A stretch of DNA of 64,000 nucleotides from Desulfonauticus submarinus (GCF_900104045.1 NZ_FNIN01000002.1:186001-250000); one strand, 5' to 3'. Shown: positions 34,094 through 43,158, counted from the first letter of the stretch. The notes: generated by a model not told the origin, from the sequence alone. A program made the numbers and translations.

Positions 34094-34678
34094 CTAACCA
34101 AGCTGTTTAATCCTCTCAATTGGGCTAATTATATCTGTCAACCTAACTCCAAACTTTTCATTAATAACAACAGCCTCTCCTCGTGCTACCAATTTCCCAT
34201 TTACTAAAATTTCCAACGGCTCTCCTGCTAGTTTATTTAATTCTATTACCGATCCCTGCCCTAATTGTAAAAGCTCATTAATAAGCAATTGGGTACTACC
34301 CAGTTGGGCAGTTACTGTAAGCGGAATATCTAAAATAAATTCTAACTCTCTCTTGGTTCCTGGTGGGGCTTTTTTAGCCTCCTCTGTCAAATCTTTGAAT
34401 TGAGCAGTCTTACTCTGTGCGGCTAATGTTTTTTGTTTTTTTTCTTCTTCTACTTTATTAGCCTCTTCTGCTGCCAAAGCTTTTGCCCACTCATCGGCTA
34501 AAGCCTCTTCATCTTTAGGCTCTGCCTCTTTGTTTTCTTCCTGTTGAGTATTTTCTTTAGCTTCTGTAGGTGCAGCTTGGTTAGACTCCTCAGCAGAAGA
34601 TTCTTCAAGTAAATCTTCTCCCCCATCTTCTAAGGCTTTTGCCCATTCTTCTGCTAATTTTTCTTGATCATCAGTCAT
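34094..34678 (-). CDS. fliN: Flagellar motor switch protein FliN with acidic N-terminal extension
   Basis: 194 residues. The C-terminal surface-presentation domain (about 110-194: LELILDIPLTVTAQLGSTQLLI, GSVIELNKLAGEPLEILVNGKLVARGEAVVI) forms part of the C-ring. The first 105 residues are a low-complexity Glu/Ala/Lys region containing LAEEWAKAL (8-16) and LADEWAKAL (60-68), a near-exact repeat with a 52-residue period. Longer FliN N termini with one such helix occur in relatives; two copies suggest a duplicated partner-binding segment. It follows fliM by 11 bases. Confidence 0.95.
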   Translation of the reverse strand: MTDDQEKLAEEWAKALEDGGEDLLEESSAEESNQAAPTEAKENTQQEENKEAEPKDEEALADEWAKALAAEEANKVEEEKKQKTLAAQSKTAQFKDLTEEAKKAPPGTKRELEFILDIPLTVTAQLGSTQLLINELLQLGQGSVIELNKLAGEPLEILVNGKLVARGEAVVINEKFGVRLTDIISPIERIKQLG

Positions 34679-34689
34679 ATTTATATCTC

Positions 34690-35667
34690 CTAAAAGTGAG
34701 GTTCTTCTTCTTTTATTACCTGATAAGCTTTATTCCCCTTAACATAGCCAGGAAGCCCATGAAACTTTAAAACTCCTTGAACATAACCAGGTAATAAATC
34801 GCCTTCATCTGTATCCAAAAGTAACACGTCTCCTACCTCTAAATTCAGCAACTGTCTGCCAGTTATTTGGGTTTTTCCTAGCGTAACCTTAAACTCTACA
34901 GGGACTTCCATCAGTCTTTCTTTAAACCTAGAAATCCAAGCATGGTCAACTTCTAGCCTCTCAGACTGATAAGCTGCATATAGTTTAGAGCGAATTGGTT
35001 CAATAGTAGCATACGGCAAACAAACGATTAAGGAACCAATGGCATTATCCAATTCCACTTCAAAACTTATTACCACTACAACATCACTAGGCGGGACAAT
35101 AGCAGCAAATTGTGGATTTATTTCTGAACGAACATATTCAATTTTAACTTCATGCACTGGTTGCCAAGAGGATTCCATGTTAGCCAATAAAATTTTTACC
35201 ACCTTTTTAATAATTGCTTGTTCTATTGGGGTAAAATCTCTGCCCTCCACTTTTGGTTGACTTCCAGAGCCTCCAAAAAAACTTTCTACTAAAGCAAAAA
35301 CTAACCTTGTATCCACAACTAAAATAGCATTTCCCCGAAGAGGTTCTATTTTAAAAATATTAATACTTGTCGGTACAGGTAGAGAGCGCATAAAATCACC
35401 AAATTTACTCATATCTATAGAAACAGGATTTACATCCACTCTTTTGCGCATCGCATTGGCCAAAGCATTACTAGATAAACGAGCAAATCTATCATTTATA
35501 ATTTCTAAAACAGGCATTCGTCCCCGAATAATTCTATCTTGATTAGAAAGATCAAAAGGCACTACTCCTGAATCATCTTCAGGGACATCTGTTTCTGCTT
35601 CTATCTCTCCACCAGTAAGGCCTCTTAACAAGGCATCTACTTCATCCTGACTTAATATCTTGTTCAT
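34690..35667 (-). CDS. fliM: Flagellar motor switch protein FliM
   Basis: 325-residue C-ring protein that receives the CheY signal. It starts with LSQDEVDALLRGL (CheY-P-binding segment, residues 4-16). The middle CheC-like domain (VLEIINDRFARLSSNALANAMRKR ... VDTRLVFALVESFFGGSG) and the FliN-like C-terminal domain follow. It begins immediately after the fliL stop (stop ends at 35668, start at 35667). Confidence 0.97.
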   Translation of the reverse strand: MNKILSQDEVDALLRGLTGGEIEAETDVPEDDSGVVPFDLSNQDRIIRGRMPVLEIINDRFARLSSNALANAMRKRVDVNPVSIDMSKFGDFMRSLPVPTSINIFKIEPLRGNAILVVDTRLVFALVESFFGGSGSQPKVEGRDFTPIEQAIIKKVVKILLANMESSWQPVHEVKIEYVRSEINPQFAAIVPPSDVVVVISFEVELDNAIGSLIVCLPYATIEPIRSKLYAAYQSERLEVDHAWISRFKERLMEVPVEFKVTLGKTQITGRQLLNLEVGDVLLLDTDEGDLLPGYVQGVLKFHGLPGYVKGNKAYQVIKEEEPHF

Positions 35668-36188
35668 TTATTGGACCACCAATTCTGTAAAATAAACCCT
35701 TAAGACTTTACCTTGACCCAATATTTGAGTCATCCTTGAAACTATCTCGTTTTTTAGTTCTAACTTCCCCTTTACTGTACTAATATCTGCAAAAGTTTTA
35801 CTCGATAAAAGAAGAATAATGGCATCTTTTATTTGAGGCAATTTTTTTTCCATTTCCTCCACAACTTTTTTATTTTTTAATTCTACATCCATACTTAACT
35901 TTAAATACCTTCTGCCTAAAGGGTCTGCCAAATTCACAATAAAAGAAGGCAACGTATATATCTCTGTGGGCCCCTCTTCCTGTTTTGCTTCTTCTTGTTT
36001 CTCTTCCTGTTTAGTTCCATTTTGAACTTGCTCTTTATTCTCCTTTGGACTTAAAAAATACTTATAAGCAAAAAACCCCCCCCTCCAAGCAAAGCCAAAA
36101 CCACCACTCCAATTATAATCCACTTCAACTTTCCACCTTTTTTTTCTATTTTTTCTTCTTTTTCTTCTGTTTTTTTCTTTTTAGCCAT
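35668..36188 (-). CDS. fliL: Flagellar basal-body protein FliL, reading frame interrupted at a G8 tract
   Basis: FliL is a single-pass membrane protein next to the stator. An ATG at 36186-36188 opens a normal FliL N terminus: a Lys/Glu-rich tail, then WIIIGVVVLALLGGGG. At the run of eight G (36076-36083) that frame goes to a stop after FLLISIF. The rest of FliL (FFAYKYFLSPKE onward, 35668 to about 36075) is one frame away. Nine or six G would restore a 173-residue protein. It could be sequencing error, a recent mutation, or phase variation by slippage. A GTG at 36123 could start the second part, but without the anchor. Confidence 0.85.
36076..36083 (-). repeat. Homopolymeric G8 tract in fliL
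   Basis: Eight consecutive G on the coding (minus) strand lie exactly at the junction between the two fliL frames, followed by six T. Such runs are slippage-prone. The background is very AT-rich, so the tract stands out. Confidence 0.85.
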
Positions 36189-36202
36189 TTAACCATCCCC
36201 TA

Positions 36203-36934
36203 TTATAAATAGTGATATCCATTAATCTTTAATAAAATCTCTACACGCCTATTCCTTTTTCTTCCTTCTGGAGTTTTATTATCTGCAATAGGAAAATTTG
36301 GACCGTACGCTGAAACAGAAAACCGCTCTGGAGCAATATGTTGCTCTCTTAAAAACTCTAACACAGCAAGAGCACGTAAAGAAGAAAGAGTATAATTGTC
36401 CATTTTTCTGCTTTTTAAATTATCTGTATAACCAGCTATATTTACAGGTGCAGGCCAAATGGAAATTAAAATTGCTATCTGCTTTAAAAGCTCTTTAGCA
36501 GCTGGCAACAATTGATACGCACCTGGCTTAAACAATATACCGTCATGCAAAACTAGGGCCACTCCTTCTGGCCTTTTCAAAATTTCTAAATTTTTTTGCA
36601 AAGTACTTTTAGTTATCTCAGGAGGCAACACCTCATCAGGGAACAACAAATCAATAATCCTTTGCTGTTTATCTAAAATCTCCCATGGTTTTTGCAAAAT
36701 ATCTTTTAAAAGCTTAAATCTATCTTCTATTTTAACATTCGAAGAAGCACCCAAAAAACCTGTACTCTGAGTAAATACAGATACAACATCTTTTACTACA
36801 CTATTATCTAAACTAGACATGGATAAAAGCAAAACAAAAAAAGTTAAAAGCAAAGTGACTAAATCTGAAAAAGTCACCAACCACCCATCTTTTGGTGGTC
36901 CCCCTCCTCCTTTGCTTTTTTTTCGTTTGCCCAT
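36203..36934 (-). CDS. motB: MotB-family stator protein (second copy)
   Basis: 243-residue stator component. A short cytoplasmic basic tail (KRKKSKGGGGPPKDG) and a membrane helix with the proton-channel aspartate Asp24 (TFSDLVTLLLTFFVLLLSMSS) come first. A C-terminal OmpA-like peptidoglycan-binding domain follows (about 125-240; NIAGYTDNLKS, LSSLRALAVLEFL, GRKRNRRVEI). It abuts the preceding motB with a one-base overlap. Two MotB-like genes with one MotA occur in related sulfate reducers; they may form mixed or alternative stators. Confidence 0.93.
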   Translation of the reverse strand: MGKRKKSKGGGGPPKDGWLVTFSDLVTLLLTFFVLLLSMSSLDNSVVKDVVSVFTQSTGFLGASSNVKIEDRFKLLKDILQKPWEILDKQQRIIDLLFPDEVLPPEITKSTLQKNLEILKRPEGVALVLHDGILFKPGAYQLLPAAKELLKQIAILISIWPAPVNIAGYTDNLKSRKMDNYTLSSLRALAVLEFLREQHIAPERFSVSAYGPNFPIADNKTPEGRKRNRRVEILLKINGYHYL

Positions 36935-37758
36935 TATTCCTTCGGACCATTAAGATCAAAAATAAAATCTTTATAAATAAATTTATCTTTTTTTACTTTA
37001 CCTTTTAACTTATATCTAGCAAGTTCTTCACTTGCCCAGGACTTTATCCTTTTATCTAAAACAAGTTCTACCCTTCTATTTTGCTTTCTTCCTTGAGCTG
37101 TCATATTAGAATAACGGGGTCTAAAACGCCCAAAAGCTTCTATCCTTAATTTTTTAGGATCAATACCAGAACTTAAAAAATATTTATACACAGCTAAGGT
37201 ACGCGCTAAAGACAACTTCCAAGACAAATCCAGTTTAGATTTTGCCTGCATTTTAAGATACTCAGGGCCAAATTCATCTCTTAAACTTCCAACATGACCT
37301 CTTAATTCAATAGGATATTCTATATTTTTTAAAATCTTTATAATTTTATTTAGTAATTGTTTTCCCTCTGCTGTCAACTCAGCGCTCCCAGGGGAAAATA
37401 ATATATCCGTTCCAAGTTCTAAAACCTGTAGAAATCTATTAGACATTAAGTTTAAATCTCTATTCTTCTCATCCCACAATAATGGTTTAATCGCCTGAAA
37501 ATCCTTAATTCCCTCAAACGGCCCTGGCTCTGCAGCACTTTTACCCTTATCTTTATTTAATGGAACAATGCCTGTAGGTCCTAAACCAAAAGAGCCAGCT
37601 AAAGCCCCTAATGCTCTTTTCACTTTTCTCTCGTCTTTTAATGACGCCATAGAAAGCAATAAGACAAAAAAAGTGAGCAACAAGGTCATCATATCTGAAA
37701 AGGTAACTAACCATGCAGGCATGCCTTCTTCTTTAGTTTCTTTTTCTTTTTTACTCAT
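36934..37758 (-). CDS. motB: MotB-family stator protein (first copy)
   Basis: 274-residue stator protein with the membrane helix and channel aspartate Asp22 (VTFSDMMTLLLTFFVLLLSMAS). A longer linker and an OmpA-like domain follow (about 115-245; FSPGSAELTAEGKQLLNKI, ELRGHVGSL, GRKQNRRVELVLD). It differs enough from the next copy to be an old duplication. It overlaps the motA stop by one base. Confidence 0.93.
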   Translation of the reverse strand: MSKKEKETKEEGMPAWLVTFSDMMTLLLTFFVLLLSMASLKDERKVKRALGALAGSFGLGPTGIVPLNKDKGKSAAEPGPFEGIKDFQAIKPLLWDEKNRDLNLMSNRFLQVLELGTDILFSPGSAELTAEGKQLLNKIIKILKNIEYPIELRGHVGSLRDEFGPEYLKMQAKSKLDLSWKLSLARTLAVYKYFLSSGIDPKKLRIEAFGRFRPRYSNMTAQGRKQNRRVELVLDKRIKSWASEELARYKLKGKVKKDKFIYKDFIFDLNGPKE

Positions 37759-38519
37759 TATTCTGATTGCTTACGCATTTTTGGAGGAATAAAACTATTT
37801 AATTTATCTTCTACAATTCTAGGATTCTCTCCTTTAGAAATTGACAATATGCCCTCTAATATCATTTCCTTAATAAGTCGTTCTTCTTTACTTCTAGTTT
37901 TAAGTTTACCTGCCATTGGATTAAATACCAAATTAGCCAAGATAGCGCCGTAAAAAGTAGTGATCAAAGCTACAGCCATAGATGGACCAATACTGCTTGG
38001 ATCATTCATATTTTGAAGCATCTGCACAAGACCAATAACTGTACCTATCATTCCCATGGCCGGAGCAAATGCTCCCATTATGCTTAATATCTCTGAACCA
38101 AGTTCATGTCTCTCTTCCATATAAGATATTTCAGTCTCTAAAATCTCTTGAATTGTCTGTGGTTCCAACCCATCCACTGTAAGTTGTAAGCCTTTTTGCA
38201 AAAAAGGATCCTGTACCTCTTTAATTAAAGGCTCTAAAGCTAAAATGCCTTCTCTTCTTGCTCTATTGGCATAATCAATAAAACGTTCTATAACTTGGGT
38301 AGGATTATCTCCTTTTGCAAAAAAAGTATTTTTAATAACCCCCATAACCCCTAACACATGACCTAGAGGATAATTTACTAAAGTAGCCCCAATCGTCCCA
38401 CCTATAACAATTAACATAGACGGAACATTAACAAATATCATTGGGCTACCACCTGTAACAATAGCCCCAGCCACTAAACCGAAAGATAATACTATACCAA
38501 CAATAGTTGCTAAATCCAT
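37758..38519 (-). CDS. motA: Flagellar motor stator protein MotA
   Basis: 253-residue membrane protein with four helices: GIVLSFGLVAGAIVTGG, PSMLIVIGGTIGATLVN, MGAFAPAMGMIGTVIGLVQML and the SMAVALITTFYGAILANLVFNP segment with the conserved proline. The cytoplasmic loop between helices 2 and 3 contacts the C-ring. The ion (proton or sodium) cannot be assigned safely. It is the first of the motor/switch/export genes, 49 bases after yggS. Confidence 0.95.
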   Translation of the reverse strand: MDLATIVGIVLSFGLVAGAIVTGGSPMIFVNVPSMLIVIGGTIGATLVNYPLGHVLGVMGVIKNTFFAKGDNPTQVIERFIDYANRARREGILALEPLIKEVQDPFLQKGLQLTVDGLEPQTIQEILETEISYMEERHELGSEILSIMGAFAPAMGMIGTVIGLVQMLQNMNDPSSIGPSMAVALITTFYGAILANLVFNPMAGKLKTRSKEERLIKEMILEGILSISKGENPRIVEDKLNSFIPPKMRKQSE

Positions 38520-38567
38520 AACGTATTGATCCCCTTATCTTTTCTTCGGATTTTTCAATTATTAACT

Positions 38568-39269
38568 TTATGGTCTGGGACCAAAAATTCTAGTTCCTAC
38601 TCTAATTAAAGTAGCGCCTTCATAAATCGCTTCTTTAAAATCTAAAGTCATGCCCATAGAAAGATGGGGAAATTGTTTTCCAAAAGCTTGTTCCATCTTT
38701 TCCTTCCATTTTCTAAGCATAGAAAAATAATTTCTCATCTTATTCCTATCTTGGGTATAGGGTGGAAGAGTCATAAACCCTTTTAAGCAAATACTTGGTA
38801 ATTTTAAAATATTTTCTACTAATGCTTCTAAATCCTCAGGTAATACTCCTGCTTTTTGAGGTTCTTTCCCTATATTTACCTGAACTAAAACATCTTGCAC
38901 TATTTTTTTATCTAAGGCTTTTTTATTTAGTGCCTGAGCCAACTTCAATCTATCTATACTATGAATTAAAGAAAAATTACCTACCACAAATTTAGCTTTA
39001 TTAGTCTGTAATGCTCCTATAAAATGCCAGTCTAAAGAAAGTTTAGATAATTCTTTCTGTTTAGCAAGTGCCTCTTGAACATAGTTTTCTCCAAAAGACT
39101 TTTGCCCTAATTGAGCTAAAAATTTAATATCTTCAGCTAAATGTTTTTTAGAAACTGCGATTAATTGCACCTCTTCGGGAGAACGATGACAATCTATACA
39201 TGCCTCTTGAATTTCTTCTATTAATTTTAAAAAGTTATCTTTTAATACTTGTTTACGAGCTTGTTCCAC
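38568..39269 (-). CDS. YggS/PROSC-family pyridoxal-phosphate homeostasis protein
   Basis: 233-residue PLP-binding TIM-barrel protein that buffers PLP; it has no known catalysis. The PLP lysine is in LIAVSKKHL, and GENYVQE, WHFIGALQTNK and LSMGMTLDFKEAIYEGATLIRVGTRIFG are the family motifs. The start is GTG with GAGGTG six bases upstream. It is in the era-to-motA run, 21 bases after era. Confidence 0.95.
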   Translation of the reverse strand: MEQARKQVLKDNFLKLIEEIQEACIDCHRSPEEVQLIAVSKKHLAEDIKFLAQLGQKSFGENYVQEALAKQKELSKLSLDWHFIGALQTNKAKFVVGNFSLIHSIDRLKLAQALNKKALDKKIVQDVLVQVNIGKEPQKAGVLPEDLEALVENILKLPSICLKGFMTLPPYTQDRNKMRNYFSMLRKWKEKMEQAFGKQFPHLSMGMTLDFKEAIYEGATLIRVGTRIFGPRP

Positions 39270-39290
39270 CGCTACACCTCTACAAAGAAT

Positions 39291-40226
39291 TTAAAAATTG
39301 TCTTGTCCTAATCCCAAAGACATTAAAAAACCTGTATTTTCTGTCCATTTGGGTTTTACTTTAACCCAAAGATCTAAGAACACCTTTTTAGAAAGCATGT
39401 CTTCTAACTCTTGCCTTGCCTCTGTACCAACCTTTTTTAACATTCTCCCCTTATTACCTATTACAATAGGTTTATGAGATTCTCTGCTAACATAAATAGT
39501 AGCTAAAATACGAACTAAATCTTCATCTTCTTGCCAATCATCTATGTTAACAGCGACAGAATAAGGAAGTTCTTTTTGTAAATATAAAAACAATTTTTCT
39601 CTAATTAACTCAGCAGCCAAAAAACGAAGCGGAGCCGTGGAAATTTGATCTTCTGGATATAACATTGGTCCATAGGGAAGCAATTCTACTATCTTTTTAA
39701 TTACTTCAATACACCCATCTCCTGTTAATGCAGAAACATAAAAAATATCTTTACCTGGCAAAAATTTTAAAACCTCTTCAGTTAAAGGAAGAAGTAAATT
39801 TTTATTCTTTATTTTGTCTATTTTATTTATCACCACTAAAATTGGCTTATCAATTTTACTAAGTCTTTCTACAATAAAACTTACTTCTTTTTTAATAAGA
39901 TACTCTTTTTTTACATATAAGTGGCCGTCTAACATTAAAACCACTACATCTGATGCATCTAAGCCAGCAAATGCTGATTTTAATAAAAAGTTATTTAACT
40001 TTCCTTTATGTTGATGGATACCTGGAGTATCAATAAACACTATTTGAAAGTTTTCTTTTGTAAAAATACCTGTAATTTGATTCCGCGTAGTTTGAGGTTT
40101 GGGACTTACAATTGCAATCTTTTCCCCTATGATTGAGTTTAAAAAAGTTGATTTTCCCGCATTAGGAGGACCTATTAAAGCAACTATCCCAGATTTAAAA
40201 TCTTCATTATTATACTTATCTTCCAT
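39291..40226 (-). CDS. era: GTPase Era
   Basis: Ribosome-assembly GTPase that binds the 3' end of 16S rRNA. It has the P-loop GPPNAGKST (19-27), the switch region PQTTRNQI, DTPG (66-69), an NKID motif near residue 130 and a C-terminal KH domain with the GxxG-like VIGNKGRMLKKVGTEAR. 311 residues is a normal length. It starts three bases after the upstream radical SAM gene ends. Confidence 0.97.
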   Translation of the reverse strand: MEDKYNNEDFKSGIVALIGPPNAGKSTFLNSIIGEKIAIVSPKPQTTRNQITGIFTKENFQIVFIDTPGIHQHKGKLNNFLLKSAFAGLDASDVVVLMLDGHLYVKKEYLIKKEVSFIVERLSKIDKPILVVINKIDKIKNKNLLLPLTEEVLKFLPGKDIFYVSALTGDGCIEVIKKIVELLPYGPMLYPEDQISTAPLRFLAAELIREKLFLYLQKELPYSVAVNIDDWQEDEDLVRILATIYVSRESHKPIVIGNKGRMLKKVGTEARQELEDMLSKKVFLDLWVKVKPKWTENTGFLMSLGLGQDNF

Positions 40227-40229
40227 TAC

Positions 40230-42707
40230 TTACTCCTTAAAATACTGTTTTAACTTTAAAATTTTTACATCTTGGATATTACCTAAAATCTTATCAAAAA
40301 TAAACAACGGACTCAAATAAAACGCTTCCCAATTTAAGAGAATTTTTAATTTATTTCTCTCCAACTTTATACTTTTCACTACTTTCTTAAGATTATATTC
40401 TTGAATCCTTTTTTTTCCTCTTTTTTGAATTAAAAAGACATCTGCCTTTTTAAAAGTTTGCAATTTTTTTTCTACCATAACTCTGTTTTTATCTTCTAAT
40501 TGCACCTCAAAGTCCTCTGCAATAGATAAAGGTATTTTTGTTTTTAAAGGAATAGGCTCTATTTTAAAAAACTGAAGACCATTTGGCAAAAAAGAGTTAA
40601 TCTTTTCTAATGAAAAAATTTCTATTTTTTTAAATAAATAAAGCTGAAAACATTCTTCTAAACTCTCTATACCTACAGGCAGCGCCCTACCAAAAGACAT
40701 TAATGGAGCAGGATGAAACCCTTGGGAAAAGCTAAGAGGTATATCTAATCTCCTAAATATTCTTTCAAATAAACGCTGCAATTCCAGCTGACTCAAATAA
40801 GCAGACTCTTTGGTCTTAGTAAACCAAATTCTCCACTGAATACATTTACTTTTTTTAGACGGGGAAACAACGTTTAAAATAGGAACGCTCTTTTCTTGCT
40901 CATTTAAAATAGGTAAAACGGTTTTATTCTTAAAATCACAAACTCCACATCCAGTACAGTTCTCAAACCTACAATCTAGAGTAGTTTTTGCTTTTAATGC
41001 CTTTTGGTATTCCTTGCTTAAAAATTTTTTACTAACACCACAAGTTAGGTGGTCCCAAGGTAAAGTTTCGGACAAATCCCTATCTCTCAAATATTCAGAA
41101 ATTTCTATACCACAATCCTTAAAAATTTCTTCCCAATTAGAAAAACATAGAAAATCATCCCAATTAGAAAAAACTTCCCCTTTAAAGTAAGCTTTAACTA
41201 AAACCTCAGCTAACTCCCGCCCTCCTCTAGAAAAAACTCCTTCTAAAATACTCATATAAGGATTATGCCATTTTAGTTGCATTCGGCGGTTTTGTTTAAA
41301 TAAAGAACGTAAAAAATTAACCCGCTCTTGTAATTCTAAAAGACTAAGCTGTCTACACCATTGGAAAGGAGTATGGGCTTTAGGTACAAACAAGGACACA
41401 GAGGCAGTTAATCTTACTCTTTTGCTTGAAGCTGTCTGTAGAATTTTTACACACAAATCATAAATTCCTTTCAAGTCTTCTTTAGTCTCTGTGGGTAATC
41501 CCAACATAAAATAAAGCTTTACTTGCTGCCAACCTAAAGAAAAAATTTTTTCTGTATAATTTAAAATTTCCTCTTCTGTAATATTTTTATTAATCACATC
41601 CCGCAAACGCTGTGTACCTGCTTCTGGGGCTAAAGTTATACCTGTCCTTCGAATTCTTGACATCATTTCCATTAATTTTTCAGCTACAGATCCTACCCTA
41701 AGAGAAGGCAAAGAAATTGCCACTTGGTTATCAAGCAAAAACTTGATACTTTTACAAAATAATGAAGGTAACTTAGAAAAATCTCCAGTACTTAAGGATA
41801 AAAAAGAAAGCTCTTCATAGCCTGTATCTCTAAGCCCTTTGTATAACGCATTTAAAATTCCATCTACAGTTCGTTCTCTCACAGGACGATAAATAAAACC
41901 AGCATGACAAAATCTACATCCTCTAGTACACCCTCTTGCAATTTCCAATGTCAATCGGTCATGCACAGGCTTGCCAAATGGTAAAATAGGTTTAGTAGGT
42001 ATTTCAATTTGATTTAAGTCTGGGAAGATATACTTATTAACTTGAGTATAATCTTTATACACAGGAGAAATAGTATATCCCCTATACTTTTTATTTATCT
42101 TAAAAAAACTCGGGATATAAATGCCTTGTTTACCTTTTAAAGAAAATAAAAACTCCTCTTTACTAAGACCTTGTTCCTTAGCCAATCTAAATAAGTTTAA
42201 AAAATCTAAAATTAATCCCTCTCCGTCACCCAAAAACATAATGTCAAAAAAAGGTGCTACAGGTTCAGCATTAAAAGTTACTCCCCCACCAGCAACAACA
42301 AGAGGATAATCATCGTCCCTTTTTGAGGACCAAAAAGGAATATTAGCTAAGTCAAGAATATATAAACAAGTAGTATATGCTAGTTCATTAGTGAGACTAA
42401 AACCAAGAACATCTAATTGAGTAAGAGGGGTATCTGATTCTAAAGTACAAAGAGGAGTGTTATATTTTCTTAAAATATCTGCTACCTCAAAACTAGGGGC
42501 AAAAACTCTTTCTGCATAAAACTCTTTTCTTGAATTGATCTCTTGATACAAAATCTTATGTCCATAATAAGACATTCCCACTTCATAGAGATCAGGAAAT
42601 GCTAAGCCCACATGGACTTTTACTTGCTCTAAATCCTTATGATAAGAATTAGGTTCTGTACCTAAATAATGTGTAGGTCTTTTAAAAAATTTAAGATATT
42701 GCTTCAC
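40230..42707 (-). CDS. Radical SAM protein fused to a DUF2344-type C-terminal domain (TIGR03960/TIGR03936 type)
   Basis: 825 residues. Residues about 1-220 form a B12-binding-like N-terminal domain. The radical SAM core has RGCTRGCRFCHAGF (about 256-270). A small Cys-rich motif DCRFENCTGCGVC lies near residue 590, perhaps for a second cluster. From about residue 625 to the end, WRIWFTKTKESAYLSQLELQR and QGFHPAPLMSFGRALPVG mark the DUF2344 domain. In several bacteria the two halves are separate genes. The reaction is unknown. It heads the run leading into era and the flagellar genes. Confidence 0.9.
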   Translation of the reverse strand: MKQYLKFFKRPTHYLGTEPNSYHKDLEQVKVHVGLAFPDLYEVGMSYYGHKILYQEINSRKEFYAERVFAPSFEVADILRKYNTPLCTLESDTPLTQLDVLGFSLTNELAYTTCLYILDLANIPFWSSKRDDDYPLVVAGGGVTFNAEPVAPFFDIMFLGDGEGLILDFLNLFRLAKEQGLSKEEFLFSLKGKQGIYIPSFFKINKKYRGYTISPVYKDYTQVNKYIFPDLNQIEIPTKPILPFGKPVHDRLTLEIARGCTRGCRFCHAGFIYRPVRERTVDGILNALYKGLRDTGYEELSFLSLSTGDFSKLPSLFCKSIKFLLDNQVAISLPSLRVGSVAEKLMEMMSRIRRTGITLAPEAGTQRLRDVINKNITEEEILNYTEKIFSLGWQQVKLYFMLGLPTETKEDLKGIYDLCVKILQTASSKRVRLTASVSLFVPKAHTPFQWCRQLSLLELQERVNFLRSLFKQNRRMQLKWHNPYMSILEGVFSRGGRELAEVLVKAYFKGEVFSNWDDFLCFSNWEEIFKDCGIEISEYLRDRDLSETLPWDHLTCGVSKKFLSKEYQKALKAKTTLDCRFENCTGCGVCDFKNKTVLPILNEQEKSVPILNVVSPSKKSKCIQWRIWFTKTKESAYLSQLELQRLFERIFRRLDIPLSFSQGFHPAPLMSFGRALPVGIESLEECFQLYLFKKIEIFSLEKINSFLPNGLQFFKIEPIPLKTKIPLSIAEDFEVQLEDKNRVMVEKKLQTFKKADVFLIQKRGKKRIQEYNLKKVVKSIKLERNKLKILLNWEAFYLSPLFIFDKILGNIQDVKILKLKQYFKE

Positions 42708-42719
42708 AATCTTTCTCTA

Positions 42720-42761
42720 AAAAGCAAAAAAGGCAGACCTGGGCCTGCCTTTTTTGCTTTT
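42720..42761 (-). terminator. Strong intrinsic terminator, symmetric
   Basis: AAAAGCAAAAAAGGCAG and CTGCCTTTTTTGCTTTT form a perfect 17-bp stem with an eight-base loop. Because it ends in T on both strands it could stop transcription either way. It lies just after the leftward 42780-43136 gene and just before the radical SAM gene, so it isolates that small gene. Confidence 0.92.
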
Positions 42762-42779
42762 CCCAAGTTTAATTAGTAT

Positions 42780-43136
42780 TTATTTCTTTAAAAAACCAGA
42801 TAAATCTGTAATCTTCCCTCCAGGCCCAGCCAAATTAGATAAATCTTTTAAATCTGAAGGAGTAGATAATGTCAAATTACTAGAAGCCTCTAAATACTTT
42901 GTTTTTAACTCTTCTGGAACACTTTTATATTCATATAAAATATGCTTTCCATCTATCTCACCTGTTAACTCAGAGTCAAAAGGATACCCAAAAGGTAAAA
43001 GCATCATTTGAACTCCTGTTTGAGTTGGAACCATTTGCAAAGTAGCAGGGTCTTTGAGTTGTTTTTTCTCTTCATCCCATTTTGCTAAAACCATATCTCC
43101 ATTTATAAGCTTTACTAACTTAACCTCATACGCCAT
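42780..43136 (-). CDS. Small protein with Sm-like N-terminal segment, unknown function
   Basis: 118 residues. VKLINGDMVLAKWDEEKKQL ... LLPFGYPFDS looks like an Sm-type small beta-barrel, often RNA-binding. The C-terminal third is Ser/Leu/Gly-rich (LSTPSDLKDLSNLAGPGGKITDLSGF), possibly disordered. The ATG at 43134-43136 has AAGGAG close upstream; an ATG 42 bases further upstream adds a lysine-rich stretch that overlaps a hairpin. It is transcribed alone between a divergent promoter region and the 42720 terminator. Confidence 0.75.
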   Translation of the reverse strand: MAYEVKLVKLINGDMVLAKWDEEKKQLKDPATLQMVPTQTGVQMMLLPFGYPFDSELTGEIDGKHILYEYKSVPEELKTKYLEASSNLTLSTPSDLKDLSNLAGPGGKITDLSGFLKK

Positions 43137-43158
43137 TTTAAACTCCTTAATAAATATT

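Noticed and set aside
36076-36123. Treating the GTG-started 151-residue frame as the complete fliL
   Set aside because: Its first residues are a frame-shifted reading of the membrane helix; the correct N terminus is in the other frame from 36188.
40230-42707. A misassembly joining two genes (radical SAM and DUF2344 parts)
   Set aside because: The single long form is a known arrangement in this group and the frame is uninterrupted.
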